Below are positions 37,960-46,715 of a stretch of 64,000 bases of DNA, piece after piece (within the stretch, counting starts at the first letter, position 1; each line of letters begins with the position of its first letter). A program made the position numbers and the translations under genes. Source of the stretch: Pleomorphomonas oryzae DSM 16300 (GTDB lineage: Bacteria; Pseudomonadota; Alphaproteobacteria; Rhizobiales; Pleomorphomonadaceae); assembly GCF_000422965.1 (NCBI RefSeq), contig NZ_AUHB01000005.1:300829-364828 (forward strand). The letters are read 5' to 3'. Under the pieces are notes generated by a model. That model saw only the letters and a list, made by a program, of their open reading frames with translations. It did no database searches and was not told the DNA's origin.

Positions 37960-38155
37960 GATTCACTCCGCGATGATATTAAATCCGTATCGACACCTTA
38001 TTCTAGCTTTGGGCTTTGCGAAAGCGGGAAAGCCGCGCTCGTCGGATTTTTATACATTTTTGCCGACCGAGCAGCTTATTTCGGGGCGCTCCGCATTGTG
38101 AGCGGACAGGCGGTTTCCACTGCCATGGACCAGCGAAAGCCGGAGTGACCTCTTG

Positions 38156-38178
38156 ATAAATCTATTTGACGTATTTAT
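38156..38178. promoter_or_regulatory. AT-rich dyad, candidate ROK operator
   Basis: ATAAAT (38156-38161) and ATTTAT (38173-38178) form an inverted repeat around TTGACG (38166-38171), a possible -35 element for the oxidoreductase gene. It lies in the divergent region between the TIM-barrel and oxidoreductase genes. A clear -10 was not found. Confidence 0.35.
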
Positions 38179-38231
38179 TCTCGCCGCCATGTTGGACACC
38201 TAGGACCGCTCGGGCGGGGAACGGAACAAAA

Positions 38232-39305
38232 ATGCTCAAGCTTGGCCTCATCGGACTCGGCGAAGTTGCCCAGCTCATTCACCTGCCCATCCTGCAAAGA
38301 CTCGGCGGGCTTTATCAGCTTGCCGGCGCTTTCGATCCATCGCCATCGGTCGCCGCGGCGATCACCAAACGCTGGAACATCGCGAAGACCTTCGACAGCG
38401 CCGAGGCGCTGATTGCCTCACCGGACATCGATGCTGTGCTGGTGCTGAGCCCCGATGCTTATCACGGCCGCCATGCTCGGGCAGCTCTTGCGGCTGGCAA
38501 GCACGTTCTGATCGAGAAACCTTGCTGTCTCGCGCCGGACGACCTCGCCGAGCTGGCCAAGGTGGCCGCTGCCCACACCGATCGCGTCGCCATGGTCGGT
38601 TACATGCGCCGTTTCGCGCCGGCATTCGTCGAAGCAAAGAAGCGGTTGCCGCCGCAAAGCGACATTACCTATGTTCGTGTGCGCGATGTGATCTGCGAGG
38701 GACCCTGGTATTTCCGCCAGACCGACGGCGTCGTCGTGCCACAGGGAGACATTCCTGAGGCGCTGCTGACCGAGGGGCGCGAGCTGCGCACTTCCATGCT
38801 CGACGCCGTGCTTGGAGCCGACGCTCCGACCGACATCAAGACCGCCTACACGGTGATGACCGGCCTGTCGTCGCACTCTCTGTCGGCTATGCGGGACCTC
38901 CTAGGCAGTCCCAAGCGCGTGATCGCGGCTGAAATCAAGCAAGGCGGCACCCAGATCACCGCCTTGTTCGATTACGGCAACTTCACTGCCATCTACGAGT
39001 GCATGATTGGCGACGTTGTCCGCTTCGAGGCCAGCTTCGAAATCAACACGCGCTGGAACCGAATCGCCTTCGAATACCCGACGCCCTATATCCGCAATCT
39101 GCCGATGACGCTGGAGCTGCAGCACTCGACCGACGATGACAACACCGTCACGCGCCTGGGTCCCTTCCACCGCGATCCATTTGAAGCCGAGCTGCGCGCC
39201 TTCCATTCCACCATCACCGAAGGCAGCTGGAACCGCACGCCGCCTGCGGAATCGATGGCGGATCTCCAGCTCTTCGCCGACATCATCAAGGCAGCTCGCC
39301 GGTAA
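38232..39305 (+). CDS. Gfo/Idh/MocA-family NAD(P)-dependent oxidoreductase
   Basis: 357 residues. The Rossmann fold begins MLKLGLIGLGEVAQ (GxGxxA-type, residues 7-12); the substrate-side motif EKPCCLAP is the family EKP signature, followed by VGYMRRFAPAFVEAK. The ATG is chosen where the conserved domain starts; the ribosome site is weak (GGA six nt upstream). It should oxidise a hydroxyl of a sugar, sugar acid or cyclitol. With the TIM-barrel protein it forms a plausible short pathway for system vi. Confidence 0.88.
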   Translation: MLKLGLIGLGEVAQLIHLPILQRLGGLYQLAGAFDPSPSVAAAITKRWNIAKTFDSAEALIASPDIDAVLVLSPDAYHGRHARAALAAGKHVLIEKPCCLAPDDLAELAKVAAAHTDRVAMVGYMRRFAPAFVEAKKRLPPQSDITYVRVRDVICEGPWYFRQTDGVVVPQGDIPEALLTEGRELRTSMLDAVLGADAPTDIKTAYTVMTGLSSHSLSAMRDLLGSPKRVIAAEIKQGGTQITALFDYGNFTAIYECMIGDVVRFEASFEINTRWNRIAFEYPTPYIRNLPMTLELQHSTDDDNTVTRLGPFHRDPFEAELRAFHSTITEGSWNRTPPAESMADLQLFADIIKAARR

Positions 39306-39341
39306 GTCCGTCGTTTGCGAAAGCGAACCCGCGACAATCTC

Positions 39342-40247
39342 TCAGGGCACGAGCCGACGGTTGGTGTCCTTGAGCAGCTCGATAAACGCCCGGAGAGACG
39401 AGGGCGTATGTCGGTTGGCCGGGTAATAGAGCATCAGACCGGGCAGCGGCGGCGACCAGTCCGGCAGGACAATCGTTAGTTTTCCAGAATCCAGCGCCGG
39501 CCGTGCGATGGGTTCGGGAACATAGGCGATGCCGAGCCCGTCCGTGGCCGCCTGGACCATCAGGTCGCTGTCGTCCAGCGTCAGCGCGCCCGGCACATCG
39601 ATGGTCATTTCCACACCGGATCGTACGAACTCCCAGCGATAGCGCTTGCCGCTCGGCAAACGCTGACGGATGCAAGCGTGCCGGTGCAGGTCGTCGGGCG
39701 TCGTCGGCGGCGTGTGTTCGCTCAAATAGTCGGGCGAGGCGACGGCAACGAACCGGACGGAGCCACCGACTGGAACAGCGATCATGTCTTGCGGAACCGC
39801 TTCGGCCAGCCTGACGCCGGCGTCGAACCCCTCCCGCACGATGTCGATGAGGCGGCCCTCGGAAACCAGATCGAGTTCCACCTGCGGATACTGCCGCAGG
39901 AACGGCGGAACGACGTGCGACAGCAGGAAGCACGCGGCACTCTTGTTGGCATTGATGCGCAACCTGCCGCTTGGCTCACCGGCGTCCGCCGCAAGCCCGT
40001 CGAGGGCCATGTCGAGATCCCAGAGAACGGGGTTGATGCGTTCCAGCAAGCGGGCGCCGACATCGGTGGGCGAGACGCTGCGTGTGGTACGGTGGAGCAG
40101 TCGAACACCCAGGTTTCTCTCCAGGCCAATCAAGGTATGGCTGAGCGTCGAGCGCGAGAGCCCCAATTCGTCGGCAGCCTTGCGAAAGCTGCGGTAGCGG
40201 ACAATTGCCGCGAAGGCCTCGAGATCGCTCAGCGTCGGCTTGGTCAT
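39342..40247 (-). CDS. LysR-family transcriptional regulator
   Basis: 301 residues. The winged HTH is at residues 4-63 (LEAFAAIVRYRSFRKAADELG, then SRSTLSHTLIGLERNLGVRLL), followed by the LysR substrate-binding domain (GRLRINANKSAACFLL). It is divergent from an SDR gene 97 bp away and convergent with the Gfo/Idh/MocA gene. The LysR/SDR pair is a common arrangement in which the regulator controls the neighbour. Confidence 0.92.
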   Translation of the reverse strand: MTKPTLSDLEAFAAIVRYRSFRKAADELGLSRSTLSHTLIGLERNLGVRLLHRTTRSVSPTDVGARLLERINPVLWDLDMALDGLAADAGEPSGRLRINANKSAACFLLSHVVPPFLRQYPQVELDLVSEGRLIDIVREGFDAGVRLAEAVPQDMIAVPVGGSVRFVAVASPDYLSEHTPPTTPDDLHRHACIRQRLPSGKRYRWEFVRSGVEMTIDVPGALTLDDSDLMVQAATDGLGIAYVPEPIARPALDSGKLTIVLPDWSPPLPGLMLYYPANRHTPSSLRAFIELLKDTNRRLVP

Positions 40248-40293
40248 TGGTGTATTTTCCGCACATGGTTATCCAAGATTGGGTGACTAATAC

Positions 40294-40320
40294 CACCAAT
40301 CGCATGGGCCTATCTTGGTG
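40294..40320. promoter_or_regulatory. Inverted repeat, candidate LysR site
   Basis: CACCAA (40294-40299) and TTGGTG (40315-40320) with a 15-nt spacer, in the 97-bp divergent region between the LysR and SDR genes. A LysR-type T-N11-A core inside would be expected; the repeat is offset toward the SDR gene. Confidence 0.45.
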
Positions 40321-40344
40321 TTCTCACCATGAAAGGAACATCAG

Positions 40345-41175
40345 ATGAGCAAGACATGGTTCATCACCGGCGCATCGTCCGGTCTCGGCCTGGAGATGAC
40401 AAGGCAGCTTCTGGCTCGTGGCGATAAGGTCGTGGGAACGGCCCGCCGTCTCGATGCGCTTGACAGCCTCAAGCAACAGCACGCCGACAAACTCACCGTC
40501 ATGGCGCTCGAACTGACGGATATCCCAGGCATCCGCGCGATCGTTGACGAAGCGTTCCGGCGCATGGGCCGGATCGATGTTGTCGTTCAGAATGCCGGTT
40601 ATGGTCTTGTCGGGGCAGGCGAGGAAGTGTCCGACGTCGAGATCGACAGGCAGATCGCGACAAATCTCGTCGGTTCCATCCAGGTCATCCGCGCCGTCCT
40701 GCCGCATCTGCGCCGGCAAGGCGGCGGGCGGATCCTGCAGGTCACCTCGGAAGGAGGGCAGGTCGCCTATCCCAATTTCAGCATCTATCACGCCAGTAAG
40801 TGGGGCGTCGAAGGCTTCATCGAATCCGTTGCCCAGGAGACAGCGCCGTTCGGCATCGACTTCATCATTGCCGAGCCAGGCGCGACCGAAACCGGCTTTG
40901 GCGCCAATCTTGTTCACGCAGCGCCGATGGCTGAGTACGAAAACACACCGGCCGGCGAGATTCGGCGGGCCATTACCGGTGGAAGCTTCGTGCTTAAGGG
41001 GGACGCGAAGCGAACGGCCAGCGCCATGATCGCAGCGGCCGACCAGACGGCGCCGCCCTTCCGGCTTGCGCTGGGTAGCACGGCGTATAGCTCGATCTCA
41101 CACGCCCTGTCCCGGCGGCTGGCCGTGCTGGAAGCCCAGCGCACTATCGCCTTCTCCGCCGATCGGGATCGGTGA
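40345..41175 (+). CDS. Short-chain dehydrogenase/reductase (SDR)
   Basis: 276 residues, classical SDR. Cofactor motif TGASSGLG (8-15), NAG (83-85), catalytic Ser135, Tyr148 and Lys152 (YHASK). Basic residues after the second strand (ARRL) suggest NADP preference. AGGA lies seven nt before the ATG. It is divergent from a LysR regulator and not obviously part of systems vi or vii. The substrate is unknown. Confidence 0.9.
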   Translation: MSKTWFITGASSGLGLEMTRQLLARGDKVVGTARRLDALDSLKQQHADKLTVMALELTDIPGIRAIVDEAFRRMGRIDVVVQNAGYGLVGAGEEVSDVEIDRQIATNLVGSIQVIRAVLPHLRRQGGGRILQVTSEGGQVAYPNFSIYHASKWGVEGFIESVAQETAPFGIDFIIAEPGATETGFGANLVHAAPMAEYENTPAGEIRRAITGGSFVLKGDAKRTASAMIAAADQTAPPFRLALGSTAYSSISHALSRRLAVLEAQRTIAFSADRDR

Positions 41176-41229
41176 AGTTAGTGGTTGCCGGCGGCAGTGC
41201 GCCACCAGCAACCACCGGTTCGGCGCACT

Positions 41230-42057
41230 TTATTTGTTCTGTTCATAGCGCACGAACGCAAACGCAGAGGAGTCCGGCGCCCAGGACGGCACATTGATGG
41301 TGCCCTGGCCGCCATAGAGGGGCAGCAGCACCTCCGGCTTGCCTCCCTCGGCCGGAATCAGCCGAAGCTCGACATGTTGATCTCGCGGATGGCTCTTCAC
41401 GCCGGGAAGATAGGCGAGATAGGCGACATAGCGGCCATCAGGCGAGGGATGTGGGAACCAGTTGACCCGTTCGTCATCGGTCATCTTCTGAAGATCGCTG
41501 CCGTCGGAACGGATGCGCCACAGGTCGACGGCGCCATTCTTCTCGCCATTGAACCAGATCCACGCTCCGTCAGGCGAATAGTCCGGGCCGTCGCAGTGGT
41601 CAAAGTCCGAGGTTACCGCAGTCTCGGCGCCGCCACCGACCGGGATCGTATAGACCTGGAAGGTACCGGTCCGGTTGGCGACATAGGCCAATGTGCGGCC
41701 GTCCGGCGACCAGCCATGCCAATAGGAGGGCGTCTTGTCGGTGACGGCGGTCGGCTGTCCACCGGTGATCGGCAGCGTGTAAATGCCGCTTGATCCCCGC
41801 TCCGTGGAGTCGGAGATGACCAAGAGCTTGCCATCGGGCGAGATGCCATGATCGTTGTTGCAATCACGGGCAAAGCCGGTGTCGATCTCGACCATGGCCG
41901 GCCGGGCGAGATCGACCCGATAGAGCCGGCCATCGCCATTGATCACCAGCGCCTTGCCGTCCTTCGTCCAGTTGGGCGCCTCGATCAGCCGTTCGGTCTT
42001 GAGAACGGTCTCCACCGTTCGGCTTTCAAGGTGGAAAATTGCCACTTCGCTCGCCAT
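41230..42057 (-). CDS. TolB-like beta-propeller protein
   Basis: 275 residues without a signal peptide. PD40/TolB-type blades repeat with GISPDGKLLVISD, GWSPDGRTLAYVA, DYSPDGAWIWFNG, HPSPDGRYVAYLA and WAPDSSAFAFV, giving about six blades. ATG 42057 has GGAGG seven nt upstream. It is the last gene of system vii and probably cytosolic. Such proteins occur in sugar operons as lyases or lactonases or as binding scaffolds; no catalytic motif is recognised here. Confidence 0.85.
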   Translation of the reverse strand: MASEVAIFHLESRTVETVLKTERLIEAPNWTKDGKALVINGDGRLYRVDLARPAMVEIDTGFARDCNNDHGISPDGKLLVISDSTERGSSGIYTLPITGGQPTAVTDKTPSYWHGWSPDGRTLAYVANRTGTFQVYTIPVGGGAETAVTSDFDHCDGPDYSPDGAWIWFNGEKNGAVDLWRIRSDGSDLQKMTDDERVNWFPHPSPDGRYVAYLAYLPGVKSHPRDQHVELRLIPAEGGKPEVLLPLYGGQGTINVPSWAPDSSAFAFVRYEQNK

Positions 42058-42085
42058 GATCTGTTTCCTCCGAAGTCTCGCTGCC

Positions 42086-42841
42086 TCAAAGACCGAGCGA
42101 GCGCATGTAGTTGATCGACCGTTCGGCAAACCGCTTCCAGTCGGCGGGATTGTCGTGCTCGGCCACGATGTGCTCGGCGGCGGTCAGGCGCATCAGCGGC
42201 ACCAGCGCCGGCCAATCGATGATGCCGTCGCCGGTCGCTGTCCAACCGTCATCGTTCCTAGTTCCGAGCGGGGCGGTGTCCTTCATCTGGATGAAGGCGA
42301 TGCGATCGGCATAGCGGGCGAGCTCGGCCGCCGGATTGGCACCGGCGCGGGTCACCCAGCCGCAATCGATCTCGAACAGCACCTCGTCGCTGCCCCCGAG
42401 GATATGTTCGATCGGTCGTGAGCCGTCCGGTAGGCTCACATATTCGAAGTTGTGGTTGTGCCAGACCACCTTGAGCCCGTGCGGGCGTGCCCGCTCGGCG
42501 CCGGTCGCCAGGGTTTCGCCAAGCCTTTTCCAGAAGTCGGATGTGTTGACCCGCTCCTCCTCGGGCACGAACGGCGGGATGAGGAAGCGCGCGCCGAGTG
42601 TCAGGGCGATATCGAAGAAGCGGTTGGGTTCGTCGATGAGGCCCGACAGCGGCATGTGAAAGCCGTGGCAGGCGAGGCCGGCGGCATCGAGGGCACGCCG
42701 AAAGCTTTTGGCGTCGGCCTCATAAGCGGGCAGCCACGGTTCAATCGCGTCATATCCGAGCGCCTTCAGAGTGGGAAACTGCGCCTCGAGCGGCGGAAAG
42801 TTCCGCGACGAGTAGAGCTGATAGGAAATCTGGTAGCGCAC
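42086..42841 (-). CDS. Sugar phosphate isomerase/epimerase-like TIM barrel
   Basis: 251 residues. Start codon GTG with GGAGGAAT upstream. Candidate metal ligands: VVWHNHNFEY (His/Asn), VLFEIDCGWVTR (Glu, Asp) and FIQMKDT. The HNHxxE wording is common to the AP-endonuclease-2-like epimerases. It is between the VOC and propeller genes of system vii. Its reaction is not determined, but isomerisation or dehydration of the imported sugar derivative is a fair guess. Confidence 0.83.
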   Translation of the reverse strand: MRYQISYQLYSSRNFPPLEAQFPTLKALGYDAIEPWLPAYEADAKSFRRALDAAGLACHGFHMPLSGLIDEPNRFFDIALTLGARFLIPPFVPEEERVNTSDFWKRLGETLATGAERARPHGLKVVWHNHNFEYVSLPDGSRPIEHILGGSDEVLFEIDCGWVTRAGANPAAELARYADRIAFIQMKDTAPLGTRNDDGWTATGDGIIDWPALVPLMRLTAAEHIVAEHDNPADWKRFAERSINYMRSLGL

Positions 42842-42883
42842 GACGATTCCTCCGGGCGCGGTCGGTTCTCTGCGTTTGAGAGC

Positions 42884-43363
42884 TTACGGCTGCGCTTCCT
42901 TGTCGTTGTCGAACTCGAGAAGCTCGACCAGCACGCCGAGATCCTCGACCGTGTCGTAATAGGCGTAACGGCCGTGGCTGCCGTCGAACTCACCGCGCTG
43001 CAGAAGCTTGTGGCCATGGCCTTCGAGGAAAGCGTGCCGCTTGGTGAGGTTTCTCGTCTTGAAGGCGATGTGGTGACAGCCGGGTCCCTTCTCCTCCAGA
43101 AGATCACGCCAGGCGCTCTTTTCCGGACCGGGCTGAAGGAACTCGACGTCGATATTGCCGAACGGGAACATGATGATGCGGCAGCCAACGGCGGCTGGCA
43201 TGCCCATGTAGACGGCCTGCGCCTCCTCGGGATCGGCCGCCTTGCCTTCCGGCGGGACCGGCTTGCCGGTCAACTCGGAGAACCATTTTGCCGACGCCTC
43301 GACGTCGTGAGTGACGAAGCAGATCTGGAAGACGCGGTCTTCGTCGAGAAGTCTCTTGTCCAT
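42884..43363 (-). CDS. VOC-family protein (glyoxalase/bleomycin-resistance fold)
   Basis: 159 residues with two paired beta-alpha-beta-beta-beta modules: FQICFVTHDVEASAKWFSE and CHHIAFKTRNLTKRHAFLE. Putative metal ligands are Glu in DVEFLQP, His in CHHIAF and Glu in LVELLEF, with Gln where many members have the first His, as in methylmalonyl-CoA epimerase-like proteins. The start ATG 43363 lacks a strong ribosome site. It is downstream of the binding-protein hairpin in system vii. A second VOC gene (48641) belongs to the same regulon. Confidence 0.82.
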   Translation of the reverse strand: MDKRLLDEDRVFQICFVTHDVEASAKWFSELTGKPVPPEGKAADPEEAQAVYMGMPAAVGCRIIMFPFGNIDVEFLQPGPEKSAWRDLLEEKGPGCHHIAFKTRNLTKRHAFLEGHGHKLLQRGEFDGSHGRYAYYDTVEDLGVLVELLEFDNDKEAQP

Positions 43364-43383
43364 GTTGCCATTCTCATGCTGAC

Positions 43384-43416
43384 CATATCCGGTCCGGCGG
43401 TCTCGGGCCGGATATG
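43384..43416 (-). promoter_or_regulatory. Intercistronic hairpin after binding-protein gene (system vii)
   Basis: CATATCCGGTCC (43384-43395) and GGGCCGGATATG (43405-43416), 12 pairs with one wobble and a 9-nt loop, 24 nt after the binding-protein stop. Confidence 0.65.
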
Positions 43417-43439
43417 GATTTTGAATCAATTCGTTGTGG

Positions 43440-44684
43440 CTACTTGACGATCGTCGCGTAGTTGCTCTTCATGCTGGCGATCGCCTCGTCGACCGTCATC
43501 GACGGGGTACTCCAGAAGTTGAAGGCGACCTCCCAGATCGACGCCTGCCAATCCGGATCGACCATCGAGTGCGGGTTCTGTACCTGACGCGCCGGATCCT
43601 TCAGGACGTCGAGCACGCCCTGCGAGCAGATATCGAGCTTGTCGGTCGGCACGTCGGCTCGCACCGGGGTCGCGCCCTTGGCGGCGGCGAAATCGGCGTT
43701 CACGACCGGATCGACGACGACGGAGGCAAAGTCCAGCTCCGCCTTGTCCTTGGCTGCCGGTTGACCACCTAGCAGGCCCCAGCTGTCGACCGACACCACG
43801 ACCGCCTTGGCGCCGGGAATCTGGGCGCAGCCGAAGTCCTTGCCGGCCTCCTTGCCGGCGGCGCGCCACTCACCCTTCATCCAGTCACCATGGATCTGCA
43901 TCAGCGCCTGGCCGGAAATGACGGTGTTGGTAGTCATGTTCCAGTCGCGGTTGACCGATCCGGGGTCGGCGGCTTGCTGAAACTTACGCAGCCAGGTGAA
44001 CACATCCTTCAGCACCGGCGCGTCAAGGGCCTCGGCTTTGGGCTTGGGTCCGTAGATCTCGGTGAAGTAATCGACGCCACCCAGCGTCGCGACGAGGGTA
44101 TGGGTGAGATAGCCGATCTGCCACTGCTGCGCACCGACGGCGAGCGGGATGAAGCCGGCCGCTTTCACCTTGTCGAAATCGGCAAACATGGCGTCGAGCG
44201 AAGCCCATTTCTCGGGATCGACACCGGCCTTTGCGGCCACCTCCTTGTTATAATAGACCATGCCATCAATCTGGATGCCGAGCGGGATCTTGCGAACTTC
44301 GCCGTCAATGGTGATCACCTTTTTCACCACAGCCGGGAAATGATCCATCGCGCCAAGGTCCTTGAACAGGCCCGTCAGCGGGCGGCCAAGCCCCATCTTC
44401 TCAAGATCCATGTAGACCGCCGGATTGTTCTCCGAGAAAACATTGGGCGGATTGCCGCCGGTCACCAGATTCAGCAGCGTCACGTTGGAGCCGGTGTCGT
44501 GGGGAATGGTGATGTCGATCCATTTGATCCCCTTTTTCTCAGCGGCGGCCTTCAGCACGTTGAGCGCCTTGACCTCGGCCGGAGACGACCAGTCCTGGTA
44601 GATGACGAGGTCCTCAGCGAAGGCCGCACCAGACAACAGCGTGGCGGCGAGGGCGAGACCCAGGCGATAGCTATGCGGTTTCAT
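43440..44684 (-). CDS. Carbohydrate ABC transporter substrate-binding protein, glucose/mannose-type (GtsA-like)
   Basis: 414 residues with signal peptide (cleavage about FA-ED, residue 23). The mature N-terminus LVIYQDWSSPAEVKALNVL and the NPPNVFSENNPAVYMDLEKMG region resemble GtsA-type glucose receptors. ATG 44684 has GGAGG nine nt upstream. It is the last of the four transport genes of system vii, an order opposite to most systems here. The ligand is probably a monosaccharide or sugar acid. Confidence 0.87.
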   Translation of the reverse strand: MKPHSYRLGLALAATLLSGAAFAEDLVIYQDWSSPAEVKALNVLKAAAEKKGIKWIDITIPHDTGSNVTLLNLVTGGNPPNVFSENNPAVYMDLEKMGLGRPLTGLFKDLGAMDHFPAVVKKVITIDGEVRKIPLGIQIDGMVYYNKEVAAKAGVDPEKWASLDAMFADFDKVKAAGFIPLAVGAQQWQIGYLTHTLVATLGGVDYFTEIYGPKPKAEALDAPVLKDVFTWLRKFQQAADPGSVNRDWNMTTNTVISGQALMQIHGDWMKGEWRAAGKEAGKDFGCAQIPGAKAVVVSVDSWGLLGGQPAAKDKAELDFASVVVDPVVNADFAAAKGATPVRADVPTDKLDICSQGVLDVLKDPARQVQNPHSMVDPDWQASIWEVAFNFWSTPSMTVDEAIASMKSNYATIVK

Positions 44685-44706
44685 CTCTTTCTCCTCCCTA
44701 GCAAAC

Positions 44707-45792
44707 CTAGATGCGGCGCCCACTCCCGGCGTCGAACAGGTTGAGACGATCCTTTGGAAAGGTCACGGCGATCTTGTCGCCGGATTTGAGGCGAGAGGTC
44801 TCGGTCGGTGTGGCGCGCACGACGACCCGTCGATCGCCAAAGGCGAGGGACAGCATCGCATCCGAGCCGGTTCGTTCGATGTGGCGAATTTCGAGATCGA
44901 GACGGCAGGCCGGATCGACGTTTGCGACAAGCGAGAAGTGTTCGGGACGCAGGCCGACCACGAGCTCGGCGCCAGCGGGTGGCGTCGTGTCGAAGACATA
45001 GCCGGACATGTCGAGAAGGCTGCCGTCGGCAAGGCGCGCTCGACCGCCGGTCTCGACGGTGGCCGGCAGCAGGTTCATCGAAGGCGACCCAATGAAGCCC
45101 GCGACGAACAGATTGGCTGGCCGCTCGTAAACATCGTCGGGAGTACCGAACTGCTCGATTTTGCCACCGTTCATGATGGCGATCCGCGTCGCCATGGTCA
45201 TTGCCTCAATCTGGTCGTGGGTGACGTAGACGACGGTGGGATTGAGCTCCTCGTGCAGTTTCTTGATCTCCAGACGCATTTCCGTACGGAGCTTGGCGTC
45301 TAGGTTGCTGAGTGGCTCGTCGAACAGCAGAACATCGGCGTGTTTGACCAGAGCGCGGCCGATGGCGACACGCTGGCGCTGACCGCCGGAGAGCTGGGCT
45401 GGCCGCCGATCCATCAAGGGCCCGATCTGCAGCATGTCGGCGGCCCAGGCGATCCGCTTGTCGATCTCCTCCTTGGGTAGCTTGCTGGCCGACAGGCCGA
45501 ACCGGAGATTGCCGCGCACCGTCTTGGTCGGATAGAGCGCGTAGGACTGGAACACCATGGCAAGACGCCGGTCCTTGGGATCGAGGTCGGTGACGTCGCG
45601 CTCGCCGATCATGATGCGGCCTGAGGTGACGTCGGAAAGACCGGCGAGCAGGTTCAGAAGTGTTGTCTTGCCGCAGCCGGACGGGCCGAGTAGCACCAGA
45701 AAGTCGCCATCATCGACTGCGAGATTGAGGCCGTCGAGAACGGTGATGGCGCCGAACCTCTTGACGATATGTTCGAAGGAAACGCGGGGCAT
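44707..45792 (-). CDS. Sugar ABC transporter ATP-binding protein, MalK/UgpC family
   Basis: 361 residues. Walker A GPSGCGKTT (36-44), Q-loop MVFQSYALYP, signature [17 protein letters not shown], Walker [16 protein letters not shown]-loop THDQIEAMT. The C-terminal regulatory domain contains VGLRPEHFSL. AGGAGGAG lies just before the ATG. It energises system vii and lies between the second permease and the binding-protein gene. Confidence 0.93.
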   Translation of the reverse strand: MPRVSFEHIVKRFGAITVLDGLNLAVDDGDFLVLLGPSGCGKTTLLNLLAGLSDVTSGRIMIGERDVTDLDPKDRRLAMVFQSYALYPTKTVRGNLRFGLSASKLPKEEIDKRIAWAADMLQIGPLMDRRPAQLSGGQRQRVAIGRALVKHADVLLFDEPLSNLDAKLRTEMRLEIKKLHEELNPTVVYVTHDQIEAMTMATRIAIMNGGKIEQFGTPDDVYERPANLFVAGFIGSPSMNLLPATVETGGRARLADGSLLDMSGYVFDTTPPAGAELVVGLRPEHFSLVANVDPACRLDLEIRHIERTGSDAMLSLAFGDRRVVVRATPTETSRLKSGDKIAVTFPKDRLNLFDAGSGRRI

Positions 45793-45803
45793 GGCTCTCC
45801 TCC

Positions 45804-46715
45804 TCAGCCTTTCACGGCGCCGGCCGCGATGCCCTGCACGAAGAATTTGCCGAGCACGAAGTAGATGACGAGCGGTGGGACCGCGGTCTGGAGCGCCGCG
45901 GCCATGTTGACGTTGTAGGAAACGGTGCCGGTGGTGACGGTGACCATGTTGGCAAGGTTGACCGTCATAGGCTGCGCCCCGAGGCCGCCGAAGGTGACGC
46001 CAATCAGATAGTCGTTCCAGATCGAGGTGATCTGCATAATCAGCACGACGATCAGGATGTTGCCGGACATCGGCAGGACGATCTCGAGGAAGATTCGCCA
46101 GAACGACCCGTTGTCCATGATCGCCGCCTTGATGATCTCCGGCGGTATGTCCTTGTAATAGTTCCGGAAGATGAGTGTCAGTACCGGCATGGCCAGCACG
46201 GTGTGAATGAAGGCGACCGCCCAGACCGAGCCATAGATGCCGAGTTTCACCGTGATGACGATCAGCGGATACATGATGATCTGGAACGGTACGAAGGCGC
46301 AGAGGAAGAGTAGAAACAGGAAGCCGCCGGCCCAGCGGACATTCCAGAGCGCCAGCGCGTAGCCGGTGACCGCCGAGATGGCGATCGAGGCGATCAGCGA
46401 CGGAAACAGGATCTCCAGCGAGTTGACGAAGCCACGCTTCAATCCCTCGCAGGTGATGCCCGAACAGGCCTCATCCCAGGCATAGCGCCAGGCCTCGAAG
46501 GTCCAGACCTCGGGCAGCGAAAAGATGGCGCCGCCGCGGATCTGATCCATGGTCTTGAACGAGGTGGTCACCAGCACGTAAAGCGGGATCGAGAAGAACA
46601 GGGCTGCCATCGTGAGGAACACCAGAACCGCGATGCTGCGCCCTTTGATGCGCTTCTTCGGACGCGGGAACATGACCGCGCCCTCGGCCGAAGTGGAAGA
46701 GGTGAAGTCGGTCAT
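45804..46715 (-). CDS. Carbohydrate ABC transporter permease, MalG/GtsC-like
   Basis: 303 residues, six membrane segments. A Cys-containing periplasmic loop (EACSGITCEGL) is characteristic of the glucose-type GtsC group. The EAA-like loop is PEIIKAAIMDNGSFWRIFLE, with ILVVLI after it. ATG 46715 overlaps the previous permease stop (ATGA); the in-frame extension to 47015 is a His/Arg-rich shadow of that gene. It is the second channel subunit of system vii. Confidence 0.92.
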   Translation of the reverse strand: MTDFTSSTSAEGAVMFPRPKKRIKGRSIAVLVFLTMAALFFSIPLYVLVTTSFKTMDQIRGGAIFSLPEVWTFEAWRYAWDEACSGITCEGLKRGFVNSLEILFPSLIASIAISAVTGYALALWNVRWAGGFLFLLFLCAFVPFQIIMYPLIVITVKLGIYGSVWAVAFIHTVLAMPVLTLIFRNYYKDIPPEIIKAAIMDNGSFWRIFLEIVLPMSGNILIVVLIMQITSIWNDYLIGVTFGGLGAQPMTVNLANMVTVTTGTVSYNVNMAAALQTAVPPLVIYFVLGKFFVQGIAAGAVKG

